In this document: positions 35,021 to 44,362 of the stretch, piece after piece
Layout of the letters: each line of letters begins with the position of its first letter
How positions within the stretch are numbered: position 1 is the stretch's first letter
NCBI GenBank assembly: GCA_027557655.1
Contig: CP064915.1
Span: 558,001 to 622,000 of the forward strand
Direction of reading: 5' to 3'
DNA from: Candidatus Kinetoplastibacterium crithidii
GTDB taxonomy: Bacteria > Pseudomonadota > Gammaproteobacteria > Burkholderiales > Burkholderiaceae_B
DNA: 64,000 bases
Program-made: the position numbers and the translations under genes
The notes under the pieces: generated by a model
The model's database searches: none
The model's input: the letters and a program-made list of their open reading frames with translations, nothing else
What the model was told of the DNA's origin: nothing

Positions 35021-35875
35021 ATGAGCAATATTAGAAAGGCTATATTTCCATTAGGAGGTGGAATGGGAACGAGACTTCTACCAATCACAAAAGCACTTCC
35101 AAAAGAAATAATTCCAGTAATTGATAAACCTCTAATTCAATATGCTGTGGAAGAGGCTATATCGGCAGGAATAACTGAATTAATTTTCATTACAAGTCGT
35201 AATAAAAGAATTATAGAAGACCATTTTGACTCATCTCCAGAATTAGAAAAGTATTTAATTGATAATAACAAACCTGAAATATTGAGAGTAATAGATAATA
35301 TTATACCAAAAAATATAAAATGTAGTTTTATAAGACAATCGAAGCCACTAGGTCTTGGCCATGCAATACTAAGCGCTGAGCATATCATAAATAATGAAGA
35401 ATTTGCGGTAATATTAGCAGATGATTTAATAGACTCTAAAATACCTGTTGTTAAACAATTAATGATTATCTTTCAACAAACAAATTCTAATGTTGTTGCT
35501 ATTCAAGATGTTTCATTAGAAGAAATAGAAAAATATGGTATAGTTGCTACGCAAAAATATAATCAAATAAAAAACACTGAAGAAATTACTAGCATTGTAG
35601 AAAAACCTAATCGAAAAAACTCTCCATCTCAAACAGCTATTGTTGGCAGATATATATTTAAATCTGATATTTTTGATCATCTGCGTATTACCACACCAGA
35701 TATAAAAGGCGAGATTCAATTAACGGAAGCTATGATTTCTCTCTTAAAAGAAAAAAAGATCTTAGCATATAGATATGAAGGAAAAAGATTTGATTGTGGG
35801 ACCAAACATGGACTGTTCTATGCCAACATATATTTTGGAAAAAAATATCATGGGTTCAATACAATAAGATCATAA
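35021..35875 (+). CDS. galU: UTP--glucose-1-phosphate uridylyltransferase
   Basis: Makes UDP-glucose from UTP and glucose 1-phosphate for surface polysaccharides. The 284-residue protein begins with the nucleotide-binding FPLGGGMGTRLLPITKALPK and contains LIQYAVEEAISAG, KPLGLGHAILSAEHII, VILADDLID, VEKPNRKNSPSQTAIVGRYIF and YRYEGKRFDCGTKHGL, all conserved in GalU. Complete. Followed by pepP after 18 bases, probably the same transcript. Confidence 0.97.
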   Translation: MSNIRKAIFPLGGGMGTRLLPITKALPKEIIPVIDKPLIQYAVEEAISAGITELIFITSRNKRIIEDHFDSSPELEKYLIDNNKPEILRVIDNIIPKNIKCSFIRQSKPLGLGHAILSAEHIINNEEFAVILADDLIDSKIPVVKQLMIIFQQTNSNVVAIQDVSLEEIEKYGIVATQKYNQIKNTEEITSIVEKPNRKNSPSQTAIVGRYIFKSDIFDHLRITTPDIKGEIQLTEAMISLLKEKKILAYRYEGKRFDCGTKHGLFYANIYFGKKYHGFNTIRS

Positions 35876-35893
35876 ACCAAAAGGTATGATGTA

Positions 35894-37231
35894 ATGAAAA
35901 CAATACATGTAACACAATTTCAAAAACGTAGGAATATATTAATAGAAAGAATAAATAAACTAGGTGGTGGAATAATAATTATTCCTAATGCCAAAGAATT
36001 TTATAGAAATAAAGATAATAAATTTCAATACAGACATGATAGTAATTTCTATTATCTATCAGGATTTACAGAACCAAATTCATGCATAGTGCTAGTAGCT
36101 GGGAAACAAAACAAATCATTTCTTTTCTGCTTGCCAAAAGACAAAGATAATGAAATGTGGAATGGTGAAGTATATGGACATGAAATAGCAAATAGAATAT
36201 TTAAATTTGATTATTCATATCCAATAGAAAAATTTGATATGATTATATCAAATATAATAAAGAATCATCTATATAGTAATTCCATATATATAGAAATGAA
36301 TAAATATATAGGACAAGAAAATAAAATCTTTAATTCTATAAATGAGCAAATAAAAACAACAAAAAAAATAAAAAATATTTGTGATATATCTGATATTATT
36401 AGCGAAATGAGGTTAATAAAAGATGGTTCAGAAATAGAAACAATGAGATTAGCAGCTCAAATCTCAGCAGAAGCACATTTAGAGCTTCTAGAATATTGCA
36501 AAGTTGGAATGTATGAATATGAATTAGAATCTAGAATTTCTTACATTTTTAGAAAACAAGGTGCACAAGCAGTATCTTATAATAGTATAGTTGCATCTGG
36601 CAAAAACTCTTGTATACTCCACTATACTAAAAATAATCAAAAAATCAAAGATGGAGATCTAATTCTTGTAGATGCGGGATGTGAATTAAATAGTTATGCG
36701 TCAGATATAACAAGAACATTCCCTGCTAACGGTAAATTCACTCCCCCACAATTAGCCATATATAACATAGTATTAGAGGCTCAAAAAGCTGCTATAGACT
36801 CTTGTAGAATAGGTAATAGTTTTAATGATCCTCATCAAACTGCCATAAATCTATTAGTACAAGGATTATTAGATGAAAAAATTCTTGTTGGTAATAAAGA
36901 TGAAATAATAGAATATCATAAATATAAACAATTTTACCCACATAGCACAAGCCACTGGATTGGTCTTGATGTACATGATGTTGGATCATACTATTATTCA
37001 TCGGAAGATAATACTAAAAATTGGACAAAGCTAAAAAATGGCATGCTACTTACAATAGAACCTGGTTTATATATTAGACCATCTCATGATATACCAAGTC
37101 ATTTCTGGAATATTGGAATAAGAATAGAAGATACTATCCTCATCAAAGACAATGGATGTGAAATTTTAACAAAAAAAGTTCCTGTTAAAGCTCATGAAAT
37201 AGAAAAAATAATGCAAGACAGCAATAAATAA
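35894..37231 (+). CDS. pepP: Xaa-Pro aminopeptidase (aminopeptidase P)
   Basis: Dimetal peptidase removing the N-terminal residue before proline. The 445-residue protein has the N-terminal creatinase-like domain (about 1-175) and a C-terminal pita-bread domain. The five metal ligands are visible: Asp in LVDAGCEL, Asp in YASDITRTF, His in HSTSHWIGLDVHDVG, Glu in LTIEPGLYI and Glu in IGIRIEDTIL. Complete. A strong palindrome (37235-37279) follows its stop. In relatives ubiH-type and dusB genes commonly lie between pepP and fis; here only 141 bases do. Confidence 0.96.
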   Translation: MKTIHVTQFQKRRNILIERINKLGGGIIIIPNAKEFYRNKDNKFQYRHDSNFYYLSGFTEPNSCIVLVAGKQNKSFLFCLPKDKDNEMWNGEVYGHEIANRIFKFDYSYPIEKFDMIISNIIKNHLYSNSIYIEMNKYIGQENKIFNSINEQIKTTKKIKNICDISDIISEMRLIKDGSEIETMRLAAQISAEAHLELLEYCKVGMYEYELESRISYIFRKQGAQAVSYNSIVASGKNSCILHYTKNNQKIKDGDLILVDAGCELNSYASDITRTFPANGKFTPPQLAIYNIVLEAQKAAIDSCRIGNSFNDPHQTAINLLVQGLLDEKILVGNKDEIIEYHKYKQFYPHSTSHWIGLDVHDVGSYYYSSEDNTKNWTKLKNGMLLTIEPGLYIRPSHDIPSHFWNIGIRIEDTILIKDNGCEILTKKVPVKAHEIEKIMQDSNK

Positions 37232-37234
37232 ATT

Positions 37235-37279
37235 GCGATTTCTATTAAAAACAGCAAATATAAACATAATAGAAATCGC
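37235..37279 (+). terminator. 13-bp perfect palindrome after pepP
   Basis: GCGATTTCTATTA (37235-37247), 19-base loop, TAATAGAAATCGC (37267-37279), starting 4 bases past the pepP stop. It lacks a continuous U-tract (TTATTTACAT follows), so termination is plausible but not certain. Confidence 0.55.
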
Positions 37280-37372
37280 TTATTTACATATAAAATATTA
37301 GACAGATAGTATATGATGATATACATATAGAATAACAAAAATTTAAATTTAGAAATACTGAGTTTTTATAAA

Positions 37373-37606
37373 ATGAAAAAAGAAGATCTTTTTGAAGAAT
37401 GTATAAGAATAAGCCTTTCTCGCTATCTAGAAGATTTAGGAGATTCTGAACCTTGTAATATGCTAAAAATGGTTATGTTATGCGTTGAAAAACCAGTTAT
37501 AGAGGTTGCTCTAGAAAAGGCTGGTAACAACCAATCAAAGGCATCTGAAATATTAGGAATTACTAGAAGTACTTTAAGAAAAAAATTAATTGCTCACAAT
37601 ATATAG
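37373..37606 (+). CDS. fis: Fis family DNA-binding protein
   Basis: Nucleoid-associated DNA-bending protein. The 77-residue product has the short betaproteobacterial form: an N-terminal helix pair (LFEECIRISLSRYLEDLGD), a dimerisation helix, and the C-terminal helix-turn-helix VALEKAGNNQSKASEILGITRSTLRKKL, closely matching the Fis/NtrC HTH. Normally dusB is directly upstream; it is absent here. Followed by purH after 72 bases. Confidence 0.95.
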   Translation: MKKEDLFEECIRISLSRYLEDLGDSEPCNMLKMVMLCVEKPVIEVALEKAGNNQSKASEILGITRSTLRKKLIAHNI

Positions 37607-37678
37607 ATTTAGGTCTATCATAAAAACCAAGAATTTTATTTATTGTGTTTTTATAAAATATATAACATTTTTATTATT

Positions 37679-39274
37679 ATGAAAATTGAAACTGCACTAC
37701 TCTCTGTATCAAATAAAGAAGGTATTATTGATTTTGCTAAAGCCTTAGAATCAAGAAATATTAGAATACTATCTACCGGAGGAACGTCTAAACTTTTAAA
37801 AGAATCAGGAATAAAAGTTACTGAAGTATCGGAATATACTGGTTTTCCTGAAATGCTAGATGGTAGAGTAAAAACCTTGCACCCTAAAATTCACGGTGGA
37901 CTATTAGCTAAAAGAGACAAGCAAGATCATCTAGATATTATAAAAAAGTATAATATAGATAAAATTGATATTTTAGCAGTAAACCTCTACCCTTTCTACG
38001 AAACAGTTTCGAAAGATAATTGCACTTTTTCTAATGCTATTGAAAATATAGATATTGGTGGTCCAGCCATGTTGCGATCAGCAGCAAAAAATCATGGAAC
38101 TGTAGATGGAGGGGTTACTGTAATTGTCGATCCTCAAGATTATAAAAAAGTCATTAATGAAATAGATCTATCTGGTAATACATCCTATAAATTGAGATTG
38201 GAACTTGCAAAGAAAGTATTTGCTCATACTGCCTTATATGATGGAATTATCAGTAATTATTTAAATAGCATCATAGATGAAGAACCAAATTATGATTTGG
38301 CTCCATCAAAACAAAAGTGGCCAGATGTTATAACTATACAGACAAATAAACAACAATCATTAAGGTATGGAGAAAATCCTCATCAAACAGCTTCTTTTTA
38401 TGTGGATAGAAAAAATATATCAGGCTTGCTAGGCTCTTATAAACAAATACAAGGTAAAGAACTATCTTTTAATAATATAGCTGATGCTGATGCCGCTTGG
38501 GAGTGTGTCCGTAGTTTTAATAATGCAATAGCTTGTGTTATTGTAAAACATGCAAATCCTTGTGGAGTTGCAGTTGCTTCAGATACTTTAGAAGCTTATT
38601 CAAAAGCATTTCAAACGGATCCAACATCAGCATTTGGTGGAATTATTGCGTTCAATAGTCGTGTTAATGGTAAAACAGCTAAGACAATCATAAATAACCA
38701 ATTCTTAGAGTTATTAATAGCTCCTTCTTATGATGAAGAAGCTATTAATATGCTCTCAGAAAAACAAAATATCAGAGTATTAGAAATACCAATTGGATAT
38801 AATCAGAATGATTTTGATCTTAAAAGAGTAGGAGGAGGATGGTTGATGCAATCACCAGATTCCTATAAAACTGAATGGGATAAAATACAGATTGTTACAA
38901 AAAGAAAACCTACAGACCAAGAAACTAAAGATATGCTTTTTGCATGGACGGTTGCAAAATTTGTAAAATCAAATGCAATAGTATTTGCTTCAAATGGAAT
39001 GACTTTGGGTGTTGGGGCTGGTCAAATGAGCCGTATTGACTCGGCCAGAATTGCCTCAATAAAAGCAGATAATGCTGGACTCAGTCTTAAGAATTCTGTA
39101 GCTGCATCAGATGCATTTTTTCCTTTTAGAGATGGTTTAGATGTAATCGTCCAATCTGGAAGCAGTTGTATAATTCAACCTGGTGGTAGTCTAAGAGATA
39201 ATGAGGTCATTGAGGCAGCAAATGAACATAATATAGTTATGGCAATGACAGGAACTAGACATTTCAGACATTAA
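37679..39274 (+). CDS. purH: Bifunctional AICAR transformylase/IMP cyclohydrolase
   Basis: Last two steps of purine synthesis to IMP. The 531-residue protein has the N-terminal cyclohydrolase (MGS-like) domain with ILSTGGTSKLLKESG and FPEMLDGRVKTLHPKIHGGLL. The C-terminal transformylase domain has the catalytic Lys-His in VIVKHANPCGVAVA, DPTSAFGGIIAFN and KSNAIVFA. The ATG at 37679 gives the usual N-terminus; an in-frame start at 37643 adds an unrelated stretch. Position after fis and before ruvC is the conserved betaproteobacterial order. Confidence 0.97.
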   Translation: MKIETALLSVSNKEGIIDFAKALESRNIRILSTGGTSKLLKESGIKVTEVSEYTGFPEMLDGRVKTLHPKIHGGLLAKRDKQDHLDIIKKYNIDKIDILAVNLYPFYETVSKDNCTFSNAIENIDIGGPAMLRSAAKNHGTVDGGVTVIVDPQDYKKVINEIDLSGNTSYKLRLELAKKVFAHTALYDGIISNYLNSIIDEEPNYDLAPSKQKWPDVITIQTNKQQSLRYGENPHQTASFYVDRKNISGLLGSYKQIQGKELSFNNIADADAAWECVRSFNNAIACVIVKHANPCGVAVASDTLEAYSKAFQTDPTSAFGGIIAFNSRVNGKTAKTIINNQFLELLIAPSYDEEAINMLSEKQNIRVLEIPIGYNQNDFDLKRVGGGWLMQSPDSYKTEWDKIQIVTKRKPTDQETKDMLFAWTVAKFVKSNAIVFASNGMTLGVGAGQMSRIDSARIASIKADNAGLSLKNSVAASDAFFPFRDGLDVIVQSGSSCIIQPGGSLRDNEVIEAANEHNIVMAMTGTRHFRH

Positions 39275-39289
39275 AATAAAACTATATAA

Positions 39290-39838
39290 ATGAATATAAG
39301 AATATTAGGCATAGATCCAGGATTAAGAAAAACTGGATTTGGAGTCATAGATAAACATGGCACTAATATATCCTATATAACAAGTGGTACCATATTGGTA
39401 CCACTTGGTATTCCTATGTCTGAAAGACTAAAAGTTATTTTTGATAATTTAAAACAGGTCATAGATGAAACAAAACCAGATGTTGCATCCATTGAAATAA
39501 TATTTATGAATACGAATCCAGCTACCACCTTATTACTTGGCCAAGCTAGGGGAGCAGCTTTTTGCTCAGTTGCTAGTAATAATATACCAACTTATGAATA
39601 TACAGCACTGCAAATAAAAAAAGCAGTAGTTGGCACTGGAAGAGCTGCAAAAAGACAGATGCAAACAATGGTGCAGCATTTGCTATCATTAAATGGTATG
39701 CCAGCATCAGATTCAGCAGATGCACTTGCATGTGCTATTTGTCATGCCCATGTTAGCTCCTTACAAAATAAAATTCTAAAAATAGAAAAATTATTAGGTA
39801 GCAAAAAGAAAATTAGAAATGGCCGTGTAATTATATAA
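39290..39838 (+). CDS. ruvC: Holliday junction endonuclease RuvC
   Basis: Resolves Holliday junctions by paired incisions. The 182-residue protein has the RNase H-like acidic residues: Asp in ILGIDPGLRKTGFG, Glu in VASIEIIFM, and the Asp pair in PASDSADALACAICH. The N-GRAAKRQMQTMV segment for DNA contact is present. First of the ruvCAB run, with 33 bases to ruvA and 105 from ruvA to ruvB. Confidence 0.97.
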   Translation: MNIRILGIDPGLRKTGFGVIDKHGTNISYITSGTILVPLGIPMSERLKVIFDNLKQVIDETKPDVASIEIIFMNTNPATTLLLGQARGAAFCSVASNNIPTYEYTALQIKKAVVGTGRAAKRQMQTMVQHLLSLNGMPASDSADALACAICHAHVSSLQNKILKIEKLLGSKKKIRNGRVII

Positions 39839-39871
39839 CATGGCTAATTATTATATTAGGTTGTATTCCAT

Positions 39872-40447
39872 ATGATAGAAAGAATATCTGGATTGTTGTT
39901 AGAAACATGGTCTAACAGCATTTGTATAGATGTACAAGGAGTTGGTTACGAGATAGAAATACCAACAAGTCTATTACCAAGATTACCAAATATTGGAGAA
40001 AAAGTTACATTATTTACTTATCTAGTAATAAGAGAAGATGCACATATATTATTTGGATTTGACAATCAACAAGATAGAGTGGTATTTAAATTGCTTATGA
40101 AAACAAATGGTATTGGCACAAGAACAGCTTTATCAATCTTATCAAACATGACTGTTAAAGAAATAATATCAGCCATTACATTACAAGATACATCAATTCT
40201 AACTAAAATACCAGGAATAGGACAAAAAACAGCAGAAAGACTAATATTAGAAATGAGAGATAAAATAAAATCTTCACATATTGAAGATCATATTTATGAA
40301 TCAAGTAAAAAAACAGATATAATAGAAGCCATGATTTCTTTAGGATACTCATCAAAAGAGATTATGTCTATAATCAATTTGTTACCTGAGCAACTAACTC
40401 TGCCAGAAACTATAAAATATGCTCTTAGACTATTAAATAAAAGCTAA
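39872..40447 (+). CDS. ruvA: Holliday junction branch migration protein RuvA
   Basis: Tetrameric Holliday-junction binding subunit that loads RuvB. The 191 residues cover the N-terminal OB-fold (MIERISGLLLETWSNSICI), two helix-hairpin-helix motifs (LMKTNGIGTRTALSILS and LTKIPGIGQKTAERLILEM) and the short C-terminal UBA-like domain (DIIEAMISLGYSSKEI) that contacts RuvB. Complete and normal in length. Confidence 0.97.
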   Translation: MIERISGLLLETWSNSICIDVQGVGYEIEIPTSLLPRLPNIGEKVTLFTYLVIREDAHILFGFDNQQDRVVFKLLMKTNGIGTRTALSILSNMTVKEIISAITLQDTSILTKIPGIGQKTAERLILEMRDKIKSSHIEDHIYESSKKTDIIEAMISLGYSSKEIMSIINLLPEQLTLPETIKYALRLLNKS

Positions 40448-40552
40448 AACATATTCATTACAACATATTAAATTTACCAACATTCTTTTTAATTCCATAA
40501 ATTATGGATTAGAATAATAACTATACTCATATCTTAAGAAGAAACAAAATAT

Positions 40553-41641
40553 ATGGCCATAAAATCTGACCATCTAAAATCAAATACTACCAGAAATATT
40601 TTAGAACCGGCAAAATATACAGTAGAAGAAAAAATTGAAAAAGCATTGCGTCCAAAAAGTCTATCAGAATATATAGGACAAAAAAACACATGTGAACAAT
40701 TAAATATTTTTATAAAAGCTGCCACACAAAGAAATGAAGCTCTAGATCATGTATTGTTATTTGGACCTCCAGGATTAGGTAAAACAACAATGGCCCATAT
40801 TATTTCTCATGAAATGAAGGCCAATTTACGCCAAACATCAGGACCAATATTAGAAAAACCTGGTGATTTAGCAGCTATACTTACCAATATGGAAAAAAAT
40901 GATGTGCTCTTTATAGATGAAATTCATAGATTATCATCTGTTGTAGAAGAAATTTTATACCCTGCTCTAGAAGATTTCCAGATTGATATTCTTATAGGAG
41001 AAGGACCATCTGCTAAAAGCGTAAAGTTAGATCTGCAGCCATTTACTTTAATAGGAGCAACTACTAGAGCAGGAATGCTAACAAATCCCTTAAGAGATCG
41101 TTTTGGAATTGTTTCTCGTCTTGAATTTTATGACCCCAAAGAATTAACTCAAATTATTATGCGTAGTGCGAAATTACTTAACACAAGTATTACAAATGAT
41201 GGAGCTAATGAAATAGCGAATAGATCAAGAGGAACACCTAGAATAGCGAATAGATTATTGAGAAGAGTAAGGGACTATGCTCAGGTAAAAGCTGAAGGAA
41301 ATATAAATGCAGAAATAGCAAATCATGCGCTAACTATGTTAGAAGTAGATCCTCATGGCCTTGATTTAATGGATAGAAAATTACTAGAAGCCATAGTCTA
41401 TAGATTTGACGGAGGACCAGTGGGAATAGATAGCTTAGCTGCATCGATAGGAGAAGAAAAAGATACAATTGAAGATGTTATTGAACCTTATCTTATTCAA
41501 CATGGTTATATACAAAGAACGCCAAGAGGAAGAATCGCAACATCGATAACATTAAATCATATTGGCTCGACAGATATTATCAATAATAGACAGAAAAATA
41601 TACAATTTGATGGAAAAGATAAAGAATATACCTATAAATAA
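40553..41641 (+). CDS. ruvB: Holliday junction branch migration ATPase RuvB
   Basis: AAA+ motor of branch migration. The 362-residue protein has LRPKSLSEYIGQKN, Walker A LFGPPGLGKTTMAHIIS, Walker B LFIDEIHRLSSVVEE, sensor 1 GATTRAGMLTNPLRDRFG, sensor 2 RSRGTPRIANRLLRRVRD and a C-terminal winged helix (DLMDRKLLEAIVYRFDGGPVG). Complete. With RuvA and RuvC all three Ruv functions are retained. Confidence 0.97.
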   Translation: MAIKSDHLKSNTTRNILEPAKYTVEEKIEKALRPKSLSEYIGQKNTCEQLNIFIKAATQRNEALDHVLLFGPPGLGKTTMAHIISHEMKANLRQTSGPILEKPGDLAAILTNMEKNDVLFIDEIHRLSSVVEEILYPALEDFQIDILIGEGPSAKSVKLDLQPFTLIGATTRAGMLTNPLRDRFGIVSRLEFYDPKELTQIIMRSAKLLNTSITNDGANEIANRSRGTPRIANRLLRRVRDYAQVKAEGNINAEIANHALTMLEVDPHGLDLMDRKLLEAIVYRFDGGPVGIDSLAASIGEEKDTIEDVIEPYLIQHGYIQRTPRGRIATSITLNHIGSTDIINNRQKNIQFDGKDKEYTYK

Positions 41642-41752
41642 TATTTTATTGACAAGTATAATTCACGAAGAACAATCATCACAATATGTATTATATAATA
41701 AATTTTGTTTATTATTCTAACCACTAAACAACTCAAACAATCAAAAGCATTT

Positions 41753-43516
41753 ATGGATCCATCTAAAATAAAACCAACTATTCAAAATTTTTTATGCAGA
41801 ATTATAGATAATGATATAAAAAATCATCATCTAGAAAATAGAATATGGTCAGGAGTACCAGGAGATGCTATATTTCAAAAATTAGCAAACAAAATTGATA
41901 CAGCAAAAATTAGGACTAGATTTCCACCGGAACCAAATGGCTACTTACATATTGGACATGCTAAAAGCATATGTTTGAACTTTGGGTTAGCTGAACAATA
42001 TAATGGGGCATGTCACTTAAGATTTGATGATACAAACCCAACCAAAGAAGAACAAGAATATGTGGATTCTATTATTGATGCTGTAAAATGGCTTGGATTT
42101 AGCTTTATAGAAAATAATAAAACTAATCTATATTTTGCTAGTGATTATTTTGATTATATGTATGATTTTGCACAAGCACTAATTATATCTGGATACGCAT
42201 ATGTAGATGAACAAAATTCTGAGCAAATAAAAAACACAAGAGGTTCATTAACCGAAACTGGCATTAATTCACCATGGAGAAATAGACCTTACAAAGAATC
42301 TCTGGAATTATTTGAAAATATGCGAAATGGTAAATATCAAGATGGACAACTTGTGCTAAGAGCTAAAATAGACATGGGATCTCCAAATATAAATATGAGA
42401 GATCCTGTAATGTATAGAATTAAACATGTTTTTCATCATAGAACTGCTAACAAGTGGTGTATATATCCCATGTACAATTGGGCTCATCCCATAGAAGATG
42501 CATTAGAAGGAATTACTCATAGTATTTGTACATTAGAATTTGAGGATATAAGACCACTATATGATTGGTTCTTAAACAAGTTAAAAGATCTAGGAAAAAT
42601 AAGAGAACCTTTACCAAAACAATACGAATTTGCAAAACTCAAACTCAGTCATGTTATTACTAGTAAAAGAAAACTCTTACAGCTGGTAAAAGAAGGGATT
42701 GTCGAAGGATGGGATGACCCTAGAATGCCAACCTTACTAGGCTTAAAACGTAGAGGATATACTCCTAGATCTATAAAGTTATTTTGCAATAGAATATCAA
42801 TATCTAAATCAGAATCTATAATAGATTATGCCCTTCTAGAACAATCTTTAAGAGATGATCTTGATCCTATTGCACCCAGAGCAATATGTATTATTGATCC
42901 TATAAAATTAATAATCACTAACTATCCTGAGGACATTAAAGAAAATTGTTATGCCCCAATTAACCCACATGATAAAGATATTGGAACTCGTGAATTGATT
43001 TTTGAAAAAGAAATCTGGATTGAGCGAGATGATTTTCAAGAAATTCCTTATGAAGGATATTATCGTTTATTTCCAGGAAATATAGTAAGGTTAAAATATG
43101 CTTATATAATAAAGTGTACTGGATTCCTAAAAAATGAAAAAGGTGAAATTATCGAGGTATATGCAGAATATATGCACGATACAAAAAGCGGCTCTCCTGG
43201 ATCAAATAAAATAAAGGTAAAAAATACCATAACATGGCTTTCTACTTCTCAAACACAATCTATTATTGTTAATTTATATGACAGATTGTTTTTCGACCCA
43301 GAACCAGATTCAGGTAATAAAGATTTCTTAAAACTTATAAATAAAAATTCGAAAAAAACTACTAAAGCTTTATTGGAACCAAATTGCTTTATTAAAAATG
43401 ATACCAATTGGCAATTTGAAAGATTAGGTTATTTTGCTTTGGACTATAAAGAAAGCAAAGATAATTGTTATGTGCTCAACAGAGTTGTAACCTTAAAAGA
43501 TTCTTGGTCAATTTAG
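41753..43516 (+). CDS. glnS: Glutaminyl-tRNA synthetase
   Basis: Class I synthetase charging tRNA-Gln. The 587-residue protein has the HIGH-containing RFPPEPNGYLHIGHAKSI, the family DPVMYRIKHVFHHRTANKWCIYPMYNWAHPIEDALEGITHS region (in parts), and VITSKRKLLQLV in the KMSKS position, then a beta-barrel anticodon-binding domain. The ATG at 41753 is chosen; the in-frame TTG at 41705 would add a 16-residue unrelated tail. Direct glutaminylation means the Gln-tRNA amidotransferase route is not needed for Gln. minC starts 3 bases after its stop. Confidence 0.96.
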   Translation: MDPSKIKPTIQNFLCRIIDNDIKNHHLENRIWSGVPGDAIFQKLANKIDTAKIRTRFPPEPNGYLHIGHAKSICLNFGLAEQYNGACHLRFDDTNPTKEEQEYVDSIIDAVKWLGFSFIENNKTNLYFASDYFDYMYDFAQALIISGYAYVDEQNSEQIKNTRGSLTETGINSPWRNRPYKESLELFENMRNGKYQDGQLVLRAKIDMGSPNINMRDPVMYRIKHVFHHRTANKWCIYPMYNWAHPIEDALEGITHSICTLEFEDIRPLYDWFLNKLKDLGKIREPLPKQYEFAKLKLSHVITSKRKLLQLVKEGIVEGWDDPRMPTLLGLKRRGYTPRSIKLFCNRISISKSESIIDYALLEQSLRDDLDPIAPRAICIIDPIKLIITNYPEDIKENCYAPINPHDKDIGTRELIFEKEIWIERDDFQEIPYEGYYRLFPGNIVRLKYAYIIKCTGFLKNEKGEIIEVYAEYMHDTKSGSPGSNKIKVKNTITWLSTSQTQSIIVNLYDRLFFDPEPDSGNKDFLKLINKNSKKTTKALLEPNCFIKNDTNWQFERLGYFALDYKESKDNCYVLNRVVTLKDSWSI

Positions 43517-43519
43517 AAT

Positions 43520-44194
43520 ATGATAAACAAATCCTTAATTGAATTTAAAAGTGCCAGTTTTAATATATATGCTCCGAAAATTATACTGCATACTGCTAAT
43601 ATAAACGACTTAAGAATTTTAATAACAAAACATATATATAATTCTGGAAATTTTTTTAAAAATGAATATATAGTTATAGATGCTAATCAGATAGACCAAA
43701 TTATAGACTGGGACATACTGATTAAAATTTTTAAAGAACATGAGATCAATATATTAGGAGTAATAGCTAATAATATTAATATTAGGAATGCGATCAAAGC
43801 CGGCTTATCTCCGTTGGATATTATAAATAATAAGAATATTAAGATCGAAACAAATACTACACAATTACCAACTATGCTAATTGATAAACCGTTACGCTCT
43901 GGGCAAAAAATATATGCTGATAAATCTGATCTTATCGTCATTGGAATGGTTAGCCAGGGAGCTGAAATTATAGCAGATGGAAATATACATGTGTATGGTC
44001 CACTAAGAGGTAAAGCAATGGCTGGAGCACAAGGTAATAAAGAAGCTAGAATATTTACAACACAATTAAATGCAGAATTATTAGCTATATCAGGTGTTTA
44101 TCAAGTTATAGAAAATAATTTAAAAAATACTGTTATGAATAAACCAGCTATAGTACATCTAATAGCTGAAAAACTAACAATAACTAGTATATAA
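43520..44194 (+). CDS. minC: Septum site-determining protein MinC
   Basis: FtsZ assembly inhibitor that, with MinD, prevents polar septa. The 224-residue protein has a less conserved N-terminal domain (about 1-110) and the C-terminal beta-helix with GMVSQGAEIIADGNIHVYGP and the MinD/FtsZ-binding LRGKAMAGAQGNKEARIF. It lies 3 bases after glnS, so is likely read from the glnS promoter, and is separated from minD by 168 bases containing a separate promoter. Confidence 0.94.
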   Translation: MINKSLIEFKSASFNIYAPKIILHTANINDLRILITKHIYNSGNFFKNEYIVIDANQIDQIIDWDILIKIFKEHEINILGVIANNINIRNAIKAGLSPLDIINNKNIKIETNTTQLPTMLIDKPLRSGQKIYADKSDLIVIGMVSQGAEIIADGNIHVYGPLRGKAMAGAQGNKEARIFTTQLNAELLAISGVYQVIENNLKNTVMNKPAIVHLIAEKLTITSI

Positions 44195-44266
44195 TTTTTA
44201 AGAATTAAACTTATTATAATAATAGTGGAATTTATTAAGATAATAAAGTATTATTAGAAAATAATA

Positions 44267-44295
44267 TTGACATTATAATTTATTTATAGTATTAG
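44267..44295 (+). promoter_or_regulatory. Sigma-70 promoter candidate for minDE
   Basis: TTGACA (44267-44272, perfect), 17-base spacer, TATTAG (44290-44295, 4 of 6), about 70 bases before the minD start. Confidence 0.6.
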
Positions 44296-44362
44296 CTTAG
44301 GTAAATTATAAATACCAAATATTAATTTTAAAACTTTGAACATTCATAAGGATTTACACGTC

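Noticed and set aside
40494..40515. Small palindrome TCCATAA/TTATGGA between ruvA and ruvB
   Set aside because: Too short a loop for a stable hairpin and no U-tract; no evident role.
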